Below are positions 54,462 through 61,762 of a DNA stretch of 64,000 nt, in pieces. Under the pieces are notes generated by a model. That model was given only the letters and a program-made list of their open reading frames with translations, ran no database searches and was not told the DNA's origin. The translations under genes and the position numbers were made by a program. This stretch comes from Christensenella intestinihominis (GTDB taxonomy: Bacteria > Bacillota > Clostridia > Christensenellales > Christensenellaceae), in the NCBI RefSeq assembly GCF_001678845.1, contig NZ_MAIQ01000004.1, positions 230,533 to 294,532 on the forward strand, in the 5' to 3' direction. Position 1 is the stretch's first letter. Each line of letters starts with the position of its first letter.

Positions 54462-54758
54462 TTACTGTGCCATGCTCTCGAAGAATTCGATTGCCTTGGA
54501 TTCTTCCGTGAGCGTCACGTAAGCCTTTTTCGTTTCGGGGCGTCTGCCCTCCGTGCGTCCCTGTCTTTTCAGCTTGCCTTCCTTGCGGGATGTGGTGACC
54601 TGTTTCACCTTCACCTCGAAGATTTCTTCCACCGCAGCCTTGATCTGCGTTTTGTTGGCGCCTTTTTCCACTAAAAACGTGTAGGTTTTCTTGGGGATCA
54701 GGTCGTAGCTTTTTTCTGAAAGAATAGGCCTTATGATGATATCATGCGTGTCTTTCAT
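54462..54758 (-). CDS. rplW: 50S ribosomal protein L23
   Basis: 98 residues: DIIIRPILSEKSYDLIPKKTYTFLVEKGANKTQIKAAVEEIF is the core, with a basic loop (KEGKLKRQGRTEGRRPE). It is the docking site for SRP and trigger factor at the tunnel exit. Its start overlaps the rplD stop by one base. Confidence 0.98.
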   Translation of the reverse strand: MKDTHDIIIRPILSEKSYDLIPKKTYTFLVEKGANKTQIKAAVEEIFEVKVKQVTTSRKEGKLKRQGRTEGRRPETKKAYVTLTEESKAIEFFESMAQ

Positions 54759-55378
54759 TATGCGTAAACCTCCTCGATTGCTTTTACGGCGTCCTTCGTA
54801 ACGATGAACTTGTCGTATTTCAGGATGTCATAAACGGAAAGCGTAGAAGCCGGCATCGTTTTGACCCCCTGGATGTTCGCGGCGGCGCGGACAACGTCTT
54901 CATCCTTGCCGTTCGTGACGATCAGAGCCTTTTCCACTTTCAGGTTTTTCAGCACTGCCGCCATTTCTTTCGTCTTGGGAGCCTTTATTTTGAGGTCTTC
55001 CATTACGATAAGGCTTTCATCCTGTACCTTCTGGGAAAGCGCGGAGCACATTGCAAGCGCGCGCACTTTTTTGTTGAGCTTCATGGAATAATCCCTCGGC
55101 TTGGGCGCGAATACGACTCCGCCGTGCGTCATCTGGGGCGCGCGGATCGTGCCCTGGCGTGCCCGGCCTGTGCCCTTCTGGCGGAAAGGCTTGATGCCGC
55201 CGCCGCGCACTTCGCTGCGCGTGAGTGCGGACTGCGTGCCCTGGCGCTTGTTCGCAAGGTGTGCGATGACTGCGTCATGCATTGCCGATTTGTTTATTTT
55301 TACGCCGAAGACTTCGTCTTTCAGCTCGATTTTGCCTGCCTCTTTGCCGTCGGTCTTATATACTGATACGTTTGGCAT
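54758..55378 (-). CDS. rplD: 50S ribosomal protein L4
   Basis: 206 residues. The extended loop RSEVRGGGIKPFRQKGTGRARQG reaches the tunnel wall. In E. coli L4 also represses its own S10 operon through the leader; the leader here is long enough to allow a similar control, unproven. Confidence 0.98.
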   Translation of the reverse strand: MPNVSVYKTDGKEAGKIELKDEVFGVKINKSAMHDAVIAHLANKRQGTQSALTRSEVRGGGIKPFRQKGTGRARQGTIRAPQMTHGGVVFAPKPRDYSMKLNKKVRALAMCSALSQKVQDESLIVMEDLKIKAPKTKEMAAVLKNLKVEKALIVTNGKDEDVVRAAANIQGVKTMPASTLSVYDILKYDKFIVTKDAVKAIEEVYA

Positions 55379-55404
55379 AATTACTTCCTCCTTTTCAAGC
55401 GGTC

Positions 55405-56034
55405 TTACAGCGACTTAACGCTTTTTCTGATGGTCACAAGGCCGCCCTTGGCACCGGGAACCGCACCCTTGACGAGGAGCAGGTTTTTATCGGTATCAAC
55501 CTTGACAACTTCGAGATTCTGCACGGTTACCCGATCAAAGCCGCCGCGTCCCGGGAGGCGTTTGCCCTTCATGACTTTCGCCGGGGATGCGCACGCGCCC
55601 ATGGAACCGGGGCGCCTGTGATACCGCGAACCGTGGCTCATAGGTCCCCTGTGCTGGCCCCAGCGTGCGATTACGCCGAGGAAGCCTTTCCCCTTGGAGA
55701 TGCCCGAAACGTCGATTTTTTCGCCCGCTTCAAACACATCAACCTTGATTTCGCTGCCCGCTTCGAGCTCTTCCGCCTCATCCGTGCGGAACTCGCGCAG
55801 CCAGCGCGTGGGGGCTGCCTTTACCTTTGCAAAGTGGCCCTTTTTCGGCTTGTTTACATTTTTCTCTTTGACTTCTCCGAATCCTACCTGCACCGCGTTG
55901 TATCCGTCGGTTTCTACCGTTTTCTTCTGAACGATAACGCAAGGTCCGGCTTTTACTACTGTTACGGGAACGACTCTGCCGTCTTCTGCGAAGATTTGAG
56001 TCATACCGATTTTTTCACCCAGTATAGCTTTCAT
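55405..56034 (-). CDS. rplC: 50S ribosomal protein L3
   Basis: 209 residues. [26 protein letters not shown] at the start and [29 protein letters not shown], the loop near the peptidyl-transferase centre. Normal length. Confidence 0.98.
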   Translation of the reverse strand: MKAILGEKIGMTQIFAEDGRVVPVTVVKAGPCVIVQKKTVETDGYNAVQVGFGEVKEKNVNKPKKGHFAKVKAAPTRWLREFRTDEAEELEAGSEIKVDVFEAGEKIDVSGISKGKGFLGVIARWGQHRGPMSHGSRYHRRPGSMGACASPAKVMKGKRLPGRGGFDRVTVQNLEVVKVDTDKNLLLVKGAVPGAKGGLVTIRKSVKSL

Positions 56035-56065
56035 TATCCTTTTTCCTCCGTCTTATCGCTTGTCT

Positions 56066-56374
56066 TTACAGTTTAATTTCGATGTCCACGCCCGCGGGAA
56101 GGTCGAGACGCATGAGAGCGTCCGTCGTCTTTGCGTTTGCTTCGAGGATGTCGATCAAGCGTTTGTGTGTTTTGATTTCAAACTGTTCCCTTGAATCCTT
56201 ATATTTATGCGTCGCACGCAGGATCGTGATGATTTCCTTCTGCGTAGGAAGCGGCACAGGACCGGAAATTTTCGCGCCTGTACGCTTTGCCGTGTCTACG
56301 ATCCGCTGAGCGCTCTGGTCGATCAGGTTGTGGTCGTAAGCTTTCAGTTTGATTCTAATTCTCTGGCTTGCCAT
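56066..56374 (-). CDS. rpsJ: 30S ribosomal protein S10
   Basis: 102 residues starting [28 protein letters not shown] precedes this ATG, excluding 46 in-frame codons of leader. [25 protein letters not shown] is the family signature. First gene of the S10 operon; it also takes part in antitermination with NusB. tuf normally precedes it but here lies about 7.5 kb away. Confidence 0.98.
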   Translation of the reverse strand: MASQRIRIKLKAYDHNLIDQSAQRIVDTAKRTGAKISGPVPLPTQKEIITILRATHKYKDSREQFEIKTHKRLIDILEANAKTTDALMRLDLPAGVDIEIKL

Positions 56375-56384
56375 TTGTTTCTCC

Positions 56385-56584
56385 TCCTTCAAGTGTCGCG
56401 GCTGGAGCCGCCTTCGCCGACACACATAGCCGGGTGTGTCGCTTTGCTTTTTTTGGACAGAACGTTTGTGTCCTGCCCTTTTTGGAGCCGCCCGGATCGC
56501 TGTCCGGACCATTGTCGGCGTGAACTATCCGCTGGCTCACGGTAACCTCTCGCCTCATCCCAAAAATACGCCTATAGCGCAACG
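56385..56584 (-). promoter_or_regulatory. S10-operon leader with hairpins
   Basis: About 200 transcribed bases before rpsJ. It contains GACACAC/GTGTGTC (about 56417-56438) and other GC-rich stems. Long S10 leaders mediate L4 control in proteobacteria; for clostridia this is not established, so only the structure is claimed. Confidence 0.45.
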
Positions 56585-56590
56585 TACTAA

Positions 56591-56619
56591 ATTATACATG
56601 AGCAAATCCGCAATTTCAA
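56591..56619 (-). promoter_or_regulatory. Strong promoter of the S10-spc-alpha operon
   Basis: TTGAAA, 17-bp spacer, perfect TATAAT reading leftward, with an A/T-rich run (UP-like) just upstream (56625-56665). No equally good promoter is seen until the rpmJ-rpsM gap, so it probably drives rpsJ through rpmJ. Confidence 0.9.
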
Positions 56620-56762
56620 GGCTTTTTTTGAACTTTTTTATGCTTTTTTCCAAAAATTAAAAAATAGTGGTTTTGTGAAAATACATACACAAGATATTGT
56701 GAGCATACCGGATGGGAAAATTTTCCGCCTTTACAATTATTCCATTTTATCCCCCGATATTA

Positions 56763-56790
56763 TTGACATATGTTCAAAAAGTGGTATGCT
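56763..56790 (+). promoter_or_regulatory. Promoter of the NifX-like gene
   Basis: Perfect TTGACA, 16-bp spacer, TATGCT on the plus strand. The leader contains a hairpin CCGCCCC/GGGGCGG (about 56830-56848). Confidence 0.7.
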
Positions 56791-56883
56791 TAGAGACGGC
56801 TGTTGAAAGAAATACGCACAAAGGAATCCCCGCCCCTTTCCGGGGCGGTCAATTAAATCGCGGTAATCAAGGAGGATTTCATC

Positions 56884-57234
56884 ATGAAAATTGCAGTTGC
56901 AAGCGAAGGAGCAAGCGTCTCCGGGCATTTCGGGCATTGTTCCGATTTTAACATCTATACGGCGGAAGGCGGTAAAATTTCCGGCAGCGAGAGGGTTACG
57001 AGCCCCGGGCACGACCACAACCTGATCGAGTTCCTTGCCGCACGCGGTGTGAACGTTATTATTTCCGGCGGCATGGGCGCGGGCGCACGGGAGAAATTCG
57101 ACGAAAAGGGCATCGCAATCGTAACGGGCGCGCAAGGCGCGGCAGGCGATGCGGCGCAGGCTTACCTTGACGGTTCCCTTGTATCGGACGATACGGTGTG
57201 CTGCAAGCACGAGCATGCGGGGGATTGCCACTGA
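56884..57234 (+). CDS. NifX/NifB-C-terminal family (dinitrogenase Fe-Mo cofactor) protein
   Basis: 116 residues. KIAVASEGASVSGHFGHCSDFNIY and the GVNVIISGGMGAGAREKF box match the small Nif-Fe-Mo domain family, often found in anaerobes without nitrogenase and thought to bind or carry iron-sulfur or molybdenum clusters. The C-terminal tail CCKHEHAGDCH is rich in Cys and His and could bind metal. No nif gene is nearby. AAGGAGG precedes the ATG; a terminator follows, so it stands alone. Confidence 0.85.
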   Translation: MKIAVASEGASVSGHFGHCSDFNIYTAEGGKISGSERVTSPGHDHNLIEFLAARGVNVIISGGMGAGAREKFDEKGIAIVTGAQGAAGDAAQAYLDGSLVSDDTVCCKHEHAGDCH

Positions 57235-57256
57235 AGAACCTGCCCGGCCATCCCAA

Positions 57257-57285
57257 GGGGCCGCATCCCTATGCGGCCCTTTTTT
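57257..57285 (+). terminator. Terminator of the NifX-like gene
   Basis: Stem GGGCCGCAT/ATGCGGCCC with CCCT loop and T6 on the plus strand, 25 bp after the stop. Confidence 0.9.
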
Positions 57286-57405
57286 ATACTTACATTATAT
57301 AGGAAGCCGTCTGCGGGACGGCAGGCGGAAAAGCGCGGGCAAAGGGCTGAAACAATCCGTCCGGCGTGCCCTCCATATTTTAATCTTTCGGAGGGATGGT
57401 TTTTG

Positions 57406-57434
57406 TTGTATGGCGAAAGTCCCGATGTTACAAT
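57406..57434 (+). promoter_or_regulatory. Promoter of the acyltransferase-like gene
   Basis: TTGTAT, 17-bp spacer, TACAAT on the plus strand, 39 bp before the start codon. Confidence 0.6.
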
Positions 57435-57472
57435 GATTACGAGACAAATATAAACCGGAAAGGACAGAAACC

Positions 57473-58759
57473 ATGCTGAAAACAAATGATAATCCCGCCC
57501 TTACGCTTGACGCAAACGGAAAAGCATACCTGTATGGCTCGCACCTCTCATGCGGCTGCGTTCCCCGCTTTACCGTGCGGCTCGACCGCGAGGTGGACGG
57601 CGGCGCGCTTGCAAAGGCCGCGGCAGAGACCCTCGGACGTTTCCCACAGATGGCGGTGGGCCTCGCCTGGGACAAATCAAATTATTTCTATATTCCAATC
57701 GACCTTCCCGCCCCCGTTTTTCCCGGAGACGGAACACAGGTGCGCACAATGGGCACGGAGGATACGAACGGCTACCTGTTCTGCATTACCTACGGCGGCG
57801 ACACCATCCACGCGGACTGGTTCCACTCCCTTGCGGACGGCCTCGGTTTCCTTGTGTTCCTGAAATCCGTGCTGTATCATTATTTTCGGATTTTGGGCCT
57901 TCCGGTGGAGCCCGGCGACATCCGCACATCGGACACGGAATTTGAAGCGGGGGAAGCGGAGGACGCGGTGATGAAAATCGAGCCCCGGGGCGACGGCGAG
58001 CTGCCGCATTTACCCGCGTTCCGCGTTCCCGGCGTGACCACCGACGGCGATCCGGACGACACTGTCGTGCAGATTCGCCTGCCGTTTTCCAAGCTGCACG
58101 GCGTTGTGAAAGAGTACCAGGCAAGCCCGGTCACGTTTATCTGCCCGCTTTTCTCGAGCGCGGTGCATGAAAAATATTGCGCAAAGGAAGAGGAGCGCCC
58201 GGTAATCGCTTCGATTCCCGTGAACCTGCGCCCGTATTTCCCGAGCAAGACAACGCGCTGCTTTATTGCCGGGGCGGGCATTCCCTTCGGCCGTAAAATC
58301 GCAAACCTGTCCTTTATTGATATCCTGAACACCGAAAAGGGCCTGCTCGACTTCCAGACGCAGGCCGACGCCCTCGCGGCGGACGCCAAAAAAACCGCTG
58401 TGGAAACGCTTGTGCTCCTGGACGCGGAGCTGCCGATCGAGGATAAGCGCAGCATGGTGCGTGCGGCCATCGAGCAGGCCTCCGAACAAACGACGTATAT
58501 CATTACCAACATGGGCCGCGTGGAACTGCCGCAGTCTATGGAACAGTATGTGGAAGAAATTTATCCCTGCCTGCCTACGGCGCTCAATCCGTTCACGCTT
58601 GCGGTCGTCTCTTATAAAGGCGAGCTGGTGCTGAATGTGGCACAGCGCTCTGCCGACACGGACGTATGCGAACGATTTGTGGAAATTTTAAACGAGCTGG
58701 AAATTCCCGCGGAAATTTCCAGGGTCTACACCTTCCACACGATGCGCTACGGGGAATAA
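57473..58759 (+). CDS. Condensation/alcohol-acetyltransferase-like protein
   Basis: 428 residues. The HxxxDG acyltransferase motif is visible as HSLADG (about residues 117-122), the catalytic box of NRPS condensation, carnitine- and alcohol-acetyltransferase enzymes. PVNLRPYFPSKTTR and YIITNMGRVELP lie where those families have their second-domain motifs. It stands alone without carrier or adenylation genes, so an O- or N-acyltransferase acting on a free acceptor is more likely than peptide synthesis. Substrate unknown. AAAGGA precedes the ATG. Confidence 0.7.
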   Translation: MLKTNDNPALTLDANGKAYLYGSHLSCGCVPRFTVRLDREVDGGALAKAAAETLGRFPQMAVGLAWDKSNYFYIPIDLPAPVFPGDGTQVRTMGTEDTNGYLFCITYGGDTIHADWFHSLADGLGFLVFLKSVLYHYFRILGLPVEPGDIRTSDTEFEAGEAEDAVMKIEPRGDGELPHLPAFRVPGVTTDGDPDDTVVQIRLPFSKLHGVVKEYQASPVTFICPLFSSAVHEKYCAKEEERPVIASIPVNLRPYFPSKTTRCFIAGAGIPFGRKIANLSFIDILNTEKGLLDFQTQADALAADAKKTAVETLVLLDAELPIEDKRSMVRAAIEQASEQTTYIITNMGRVELPQSMEQYVEEIYPCLPTALNPFTLAVVSYKGELVLNVAQRSADTDVCERFVEILNELEIPAEISRVYTFHTMRYGE

Positions 58760-58771
58760 AGCGCCGAATAC

Positions 58772-58810
58772 AAAAGAACGTGTCGCAGCGTCGCGGTACG
58801 TTCTTTTTTT
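58772..58810 (+). terminator. Terminator of the acyltransferase-like gene
   Basis: Stem AAAGAACGT/ACGTTCTTT around a 16-base loop and T-run on the plus strand, 13 bp after the stop. Confidence 0.8.
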
Positions 58811-58847
58811 ATGACTTCCCGGTATATCGGAAGCAGGCGGGACCCGC

Positions 58848-59093
58848 CTATTTATGCGCGTCCCTGCGGGCGGCCTTCGCTTCGCCTTCCGCCCGTCCCG
58901 CTTCATATCCGTATTTATATTCCATCTCTAAAAGGTTTTCTATTTCCCAGGCCAGGTTGTTGCATTCGTCAAGTTGGCTGCCCGTAAGCACCTTGCGCAT
59001 CCTTACGATGGCATTGCGCATGATGCGGCAGGAAAGGCAATAGATACGGTCGCCTTTTCGTTTGCATTTCCTGCACAGGTTCGGTTCAAACAT
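58848..59093 (-). CDS. Small protein with two Cys-x2-Cys pairs, unknown
   Basis: 81 residues from the ATG at 59093 (AAGGCGG 8 bp before it; a GTG three codons earlier is possible). An N-terminal zinc-ribbon-like part has CRKC and CLSC 10 residues apart, then a basic helix RNAIVRMRKVL and a charged C-terminus (YGYEAGRAEGEAKAARRD). No family is recognised. It is read divergently from the XRE regulator, from a strong promoter with a long structured leader. Confidence 0.65.
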   Translation of the reverse strand: MFEPNLCRKCKRKGDRIYCLSCRIMRNAIVRMRKVLTGSQLDECNNLAWEIENLLEMEYKYGYEAGRAEGEAKAARRDAHK

Positions 59094-59102
59094 CCTCTTC
59101 AC

Positions 59103-59227
59103 CGCCTTGTAAAACCGGATGTGCTATGATAAAATCATAAATACAAGTAAGCGAAACGGTTTCGCACTCCAGTCCGCTTACCTGTGGAAGCAATCCCACG
59201 CTTTTTTGCGTGGCTCGCTTTTCATTA
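59103..59227 (-). other. Structured leader of the Cys-rich gene
   Basis: About 125 transcribed bases with three elements: CCACGC/GCGTGG around A6 (59193-59210); overlapping stems GTAAGCG...CGCTTAC and GCGAAAC/GTTTCGC that cannot form together (59142-59181); and TGATTTTATCA (59126-59138). Mutually exclusive stems suggest a switch, but no known riboswitch is recognised. Confidence 0.5.
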
Positions 59228-59256
59228 AGTATACTACATTGCAAGGTTGTAGTCAA
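59228..59256 (-). promoter_or_regulatory. Promoter of the Cys-rich gene
   Basis: TTGACT, 17-bp spacer, TATACT reading leftward. The spacer contains an inverted repeat (59234-59252). Confidence 0.8.
59234..59252. promoter_or_regulatory. Probable XRE operator
   Basis: CTACA and TGTAG arms nine bases apart, exactly filling the promoter spacer. A phage-type repressor bound here would shut the leftward promoter. It lies about 50 bp before the XRE gene. Confidence 0.6.
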
Positions 59257-59304
59257 CAATATTTTTACTTATTTACACTTATGTAATTATTAAGGTGGAG
59301 TATC

Positions 59305-59637
59305 ATGCATATATCAGACAGGATTTTAATGCTTTTCGAGCAACGAAATATCACACCTTATAAGGTATCCAAAGAAACGGGGATTTCAGAAAGCGCATTC
59401 AGCAATTGGAAGGCATCTCCAACTTCTAAAATAAAATCGGATACAATAATTACTATTGCACATTATTTAGGCGAATCCTGCGACTATCTTTTACTTGGAA
59501 AAAACAAATCTTCTGAAGAAGATCGTGAGGCAAGGGCGTTGCTTCCATACAAGGAATTAATCGACGCTTATAAAAACGCAGACAAAAAGTCCCGCAACCT
59601 TGCACGCGCGGCGCTTGACCTCCCGCCGGAAAAATAA
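59305..59637 (+). CDS. XRE-family regulator (phage repressor type)
   Basis: 110 residues. An N-terminal helix-turn-helix (residues 6-65; ITPYKVSKETGISESAFSNWKA) resembles Cro/CI-type repressors found in clostridial accessory DNA. The C-terminal tail is short and charged, without a protease or dimer domain. GGTGGAG precedes the ATG. It is divergent from the small Cys-rich gene and probably represses it; base composition is more AT-rich than neighbours, which suggests acquisition. Confidence 0.88.
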   Translation: MHISDRILMLFEQRNITPYKVSKETGISESAFSNWKASPTSKIKSDTIITIAHYLGESCDYLLLGKNKSSEEDREARALLPYKELIDAYKNADKKSRNLARAALDLPPEK

Positions 59638-59679
59638 TCCCGTAAATTTATTCCTACATTATACGGTGCTCATTCGGCT

Positions 59680-59849
59680 TTTGGGTGGGAAATACACTAT
59701 ACACGGCAGGGCAGGAACATTGTTTGATGCTCCACCTCAGTAAATATGTTCTTTTTTTGGTATCGCCAAAAAAAGAACCAAAAAAATCTCCGGCGGCTCG
59801 ATGCCGCCGATTATTCCGCCGCAACCGTTGCGGCGGTTACATAGCAAAA
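59680..59849 (+). repeat. Left arm of a long inverted repeat (170 bp)
   Basis: Its reverse complement matches 60539-60709 with about five substitutions and one indel. It contains the hairpin GTTCTTTTTTTGG/CCAAAAAAAGAAC and GC-rich palindromes (GGCGGC/GCCGCC). No coding signal. Confidence 0.9.
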
Positions 59850-59964
59850 AATTTTTACTGTTGATTTCTATGGAATCGTAGGGAACGCATTGAATGTGTT
59901 CCGCCAGTAGGATGCTTGCGCTGTCTCGTGCATCATTGATATGCAAATGCCTTTCCGACCGTAG

Positions 59965-59985
59965 GGGCGGCATACTATGCCGCCC
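59965..59985. repeat. Palindromic repeat unit, copy 1 (inverted)
   Basis: GGGCGGCATACTATGCCGCCC, preceded by CCGTAGG. Same design as the copies at 60369, 60435 and 60764 but in opposite orientation. Confidence 0.85.
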
Positions 59986-60213
59986 GCAGGCAACGCAAGT
60001 TTTGGTTTTATTTCAAACATCACAGAAGAAATATTGTTCCGTTTTGCACTCTGTAACCGCTGGCGGCGGCCGTTCTTGGGGTCCCCGCGAAACTCGAACG
60101 TAGTGAGTTTCGTGGGGCAAAGGAGCAATCGCCCAAAAACGAAAATTTTGGGCTTTAGACCGAAATTGAGTATAAGGGCGCATTGCGACGTGGCGACGTC
60201 GGTCGGCAGGAGT

Positions 60214-60249
60214 CTTTTTGGTTCTTTTTGGGCGATACCAAAAAGAACA
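60214..60249. repeat. Middle copy of the TTCTTTTTGG...CCAAAAAGAA hairpin
   Basis: GGTTCTTTTTGGGCGATACCAAAAAGAAC lies here; longer-stem versions sit inside both arms of the large inverted repeat. The three copies differ in T-run length. Confidence 0.8.
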
Positions 60250-60322
60250 TTACTATTAGAGCGGAGATTAAAAAAATGTTCCTGCCCTACTTGGCATAAG
60301 GTTTCTCCCACCCAAAAGCCAA

Positions 60323-60441
60323 ACGCCCTCCATCTAAAAATAGGAGTCGGGCGTTGCCCATCGGGCACGGGCCGCATAGTATGCGGCCCCTACGGTCGAA
60401 AAAGCATTTGTGTATCACGTTTTCCATCGGACACGGGCCGC
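60323..60441 (+). repeat. 119-bp direct repeat, copy 1
   Basis: Near-identical to 60716-60834, same orientation and same length, with differences mainly in the 25-bp stretch after GGAGT. It contains one palindromic unit (60369-60389). Confidence 0.9.
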
Positions 60442-60455
60442 ATAGTATGCGGCCC
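60435..60455. repeat. Palindromic repeat unit, copy 3
   Basis: GGGCCGCATAGTATGCGGCCC followed by CCTACGGT. Identical to the unit at 60369-60389. Confidence 0.88.
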
Positions 60456-60538
60456 CTACGGTTAAGGGACATCATCTGTGCTCATCGAGCGGCAATGCGC
60501 ACGATTTACGGAACGCATAGAAATCAATAGCAAAAATC

Positions 60539-60709
60539 TTTTGCTATGTAACCGCCGCAACGGTTGCGGCGGAATAATCGGCGGCATCGAGCCGCCGGAG
60601 CTTTTTTTGGTTCTTTTTTTTGGCGATACCAAAAAAAGAACATATTTACTGAGGTGGAGCATCAAATAACGTTCCTGCCCTGCCTTGCATAGTGTATTTC
60701 CCACCCAAA
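60539..60709 (-). repeat. Right arm of the long inverted repeat (171 bp)
   Basis: Reverse complement of 59680-59849 at about 96-97% identity. The two arms enclose about 690 bp of further repeats without a transposase or other gene. Confidence 0.9.
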
Positions 60710-60715
60710 GGTTGA

Positions 60716-60834
60716 ACGCCCTCCATCTAAAAATAGGAGTAGAACGTTCCCCATCGGGCACAAGCCGCATACTATGCGGCCCCTACGGTCGAAAAAGCAT
60801 TTGTGTATCACGTTTTCCATCGGACACGGGCCGC
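60716..60834 (+). repeat. 119-bp direct repeat, copy 2
   Basis: Matches 60323-60441. The palindromic unit inside (60764-60780) has a central ACT in place of AGT and a weaker left flank. Confidence 0.9.
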
Positions 60835-60943
60835 CGAGGGCGGCGGCCACTGCGGTTGGAAAAACATTTTAATGAAAGGCGTTTCGCCTTTTGCTTTCCG
60901 GCTTATTAATGATATGTAATTATCTATTTTTAGGAGGACGGCT

Positions 60944-61735
60944 ATGAATCCATTCCTGCTTGCCCTTGCGGGTTCGGGACTGATGTTTGCGGCGACCACG
61001 GCGGGTTCCGCATCGGTCTTTTTTTTCCGGGGCGAGATCAATCCAAAAGTACAGCGCGTGATGCTTGGCTTTGCGGCGGGCATCATGATCGCCGCATCCG
61101 TATGGTCGCTGCTGATTCCCGCCATTGAAATGGCGGAGGAGCAGGGTTCGACCGGATGGATTCCGGCGGCGGGCGGTTTTGCCCTGGGGGGGCTTTTCCT
61201 GTTTGCGCTCGACCACCTGCTTCCCCACCAGCATCCGGGCAGTGCCAAGCCCGAGGGGCTTCACTCGCATCTTGGCAAACGTACGATGCTGGTATTCGCA
61301 GTGACGCTGCACAATATTCCGGAAGGACTTGCGGTTGGCCTCGCATTTGCGGTTGCGGCGCAGGGCGGCGCGGATACGGTGACGCTTGCTTCGGCGATTG
61401 CGCTTGCGATCGGCATGGCGCTGCAAAACGTGCCGGAGGGCGCGGCCATTTCCCTTCCCCTGCGGCAGGAGGGCCTGACGCGTGGAAAAGCTTTTTTGTG
61501 GGGAACCATGTCGGGCGCGGTGGAACCAATTGCCGCCGTTGCGGCGGTTGCCCTGATCGGCCTTATTTCGGGCATTATGCCGTGGCTGCTTGCATTCGCG
61601 GCGGGGGCGATGATTTATGTGGTTGTGGAGGAGCTGATTCCCGAGGCGCATCTCGGCGAGCATTCCCATTCGGGTACGGCCGGTGTGATGGCCGGGTTCA
61701 TCCTTATGATGATTCTCGATGTGGCGCTGGGATAA
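60944..61735 (+). CDS. ZIP-family metal transporter
   Basis: 263 residues, about eight membrane segments. The metal path motifs HNIPEGLAVGL (helix 4) and QNVPEGAAISLPL (helix 5) are intact; the loop HQHPGSAKPEGLHSHL between helices is His-rich. Imports zinc or another divalent metal, probably. AGGAGG precedes the ATG. It directly follows the repeat cluster. Confidence 0.93.
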   Translation: MNPFLLALAGSGLMFAATTAGSASVFFFRGEINPKVQRVMLGFAAGIMIAASVWSLLIPAIEMAEEQGSTGWIPAAGGFALGGLFLFALDHLLPHQHPGSAKPEGLHSHLGKRTMLVFAVTLHNIPEGLAVGLAFAVAAQGGADTVTLASAIALAIGMALQNVPEGAAISLPLRQEGLTRGKAFLWGTMSGAVEPIAAVAAVALIGLISGIMPWLLAFAAGAMIYVVVEELIPEAHLGEHSHSGTAGVMAGFILMMILDVALG

Positions 61736-61762
61736 AGCCAAAATTTCTGGGGGTATATCTGT

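Noticed and set aside
59868..60377. 169-codon minus-strand open frame in the repeat cluster
   Set aside because: It is built from palindromic repeats translated by chance (recurring Arg-Gly-Arg-Ile-Leu-Cys-Gly pieces), has no ribosome site and no family.
59965..60834. CRISPR array
   Set aside because: The repeats are unevenly spaced, mixed in orientation and length, and no Cas gene is present.
59650..60940. Insertion sequence
   Set aside because: No transposase, no full-length IS ends and no clear target duplication; the arms are internal repeats.
60920..61741. 273-codon minus-strand frame opposite the ZIP gene
   Set aside because: His/Arg-rich shadow of the transporter, which itself has intact HNIPEG motifs and a ribosome site.
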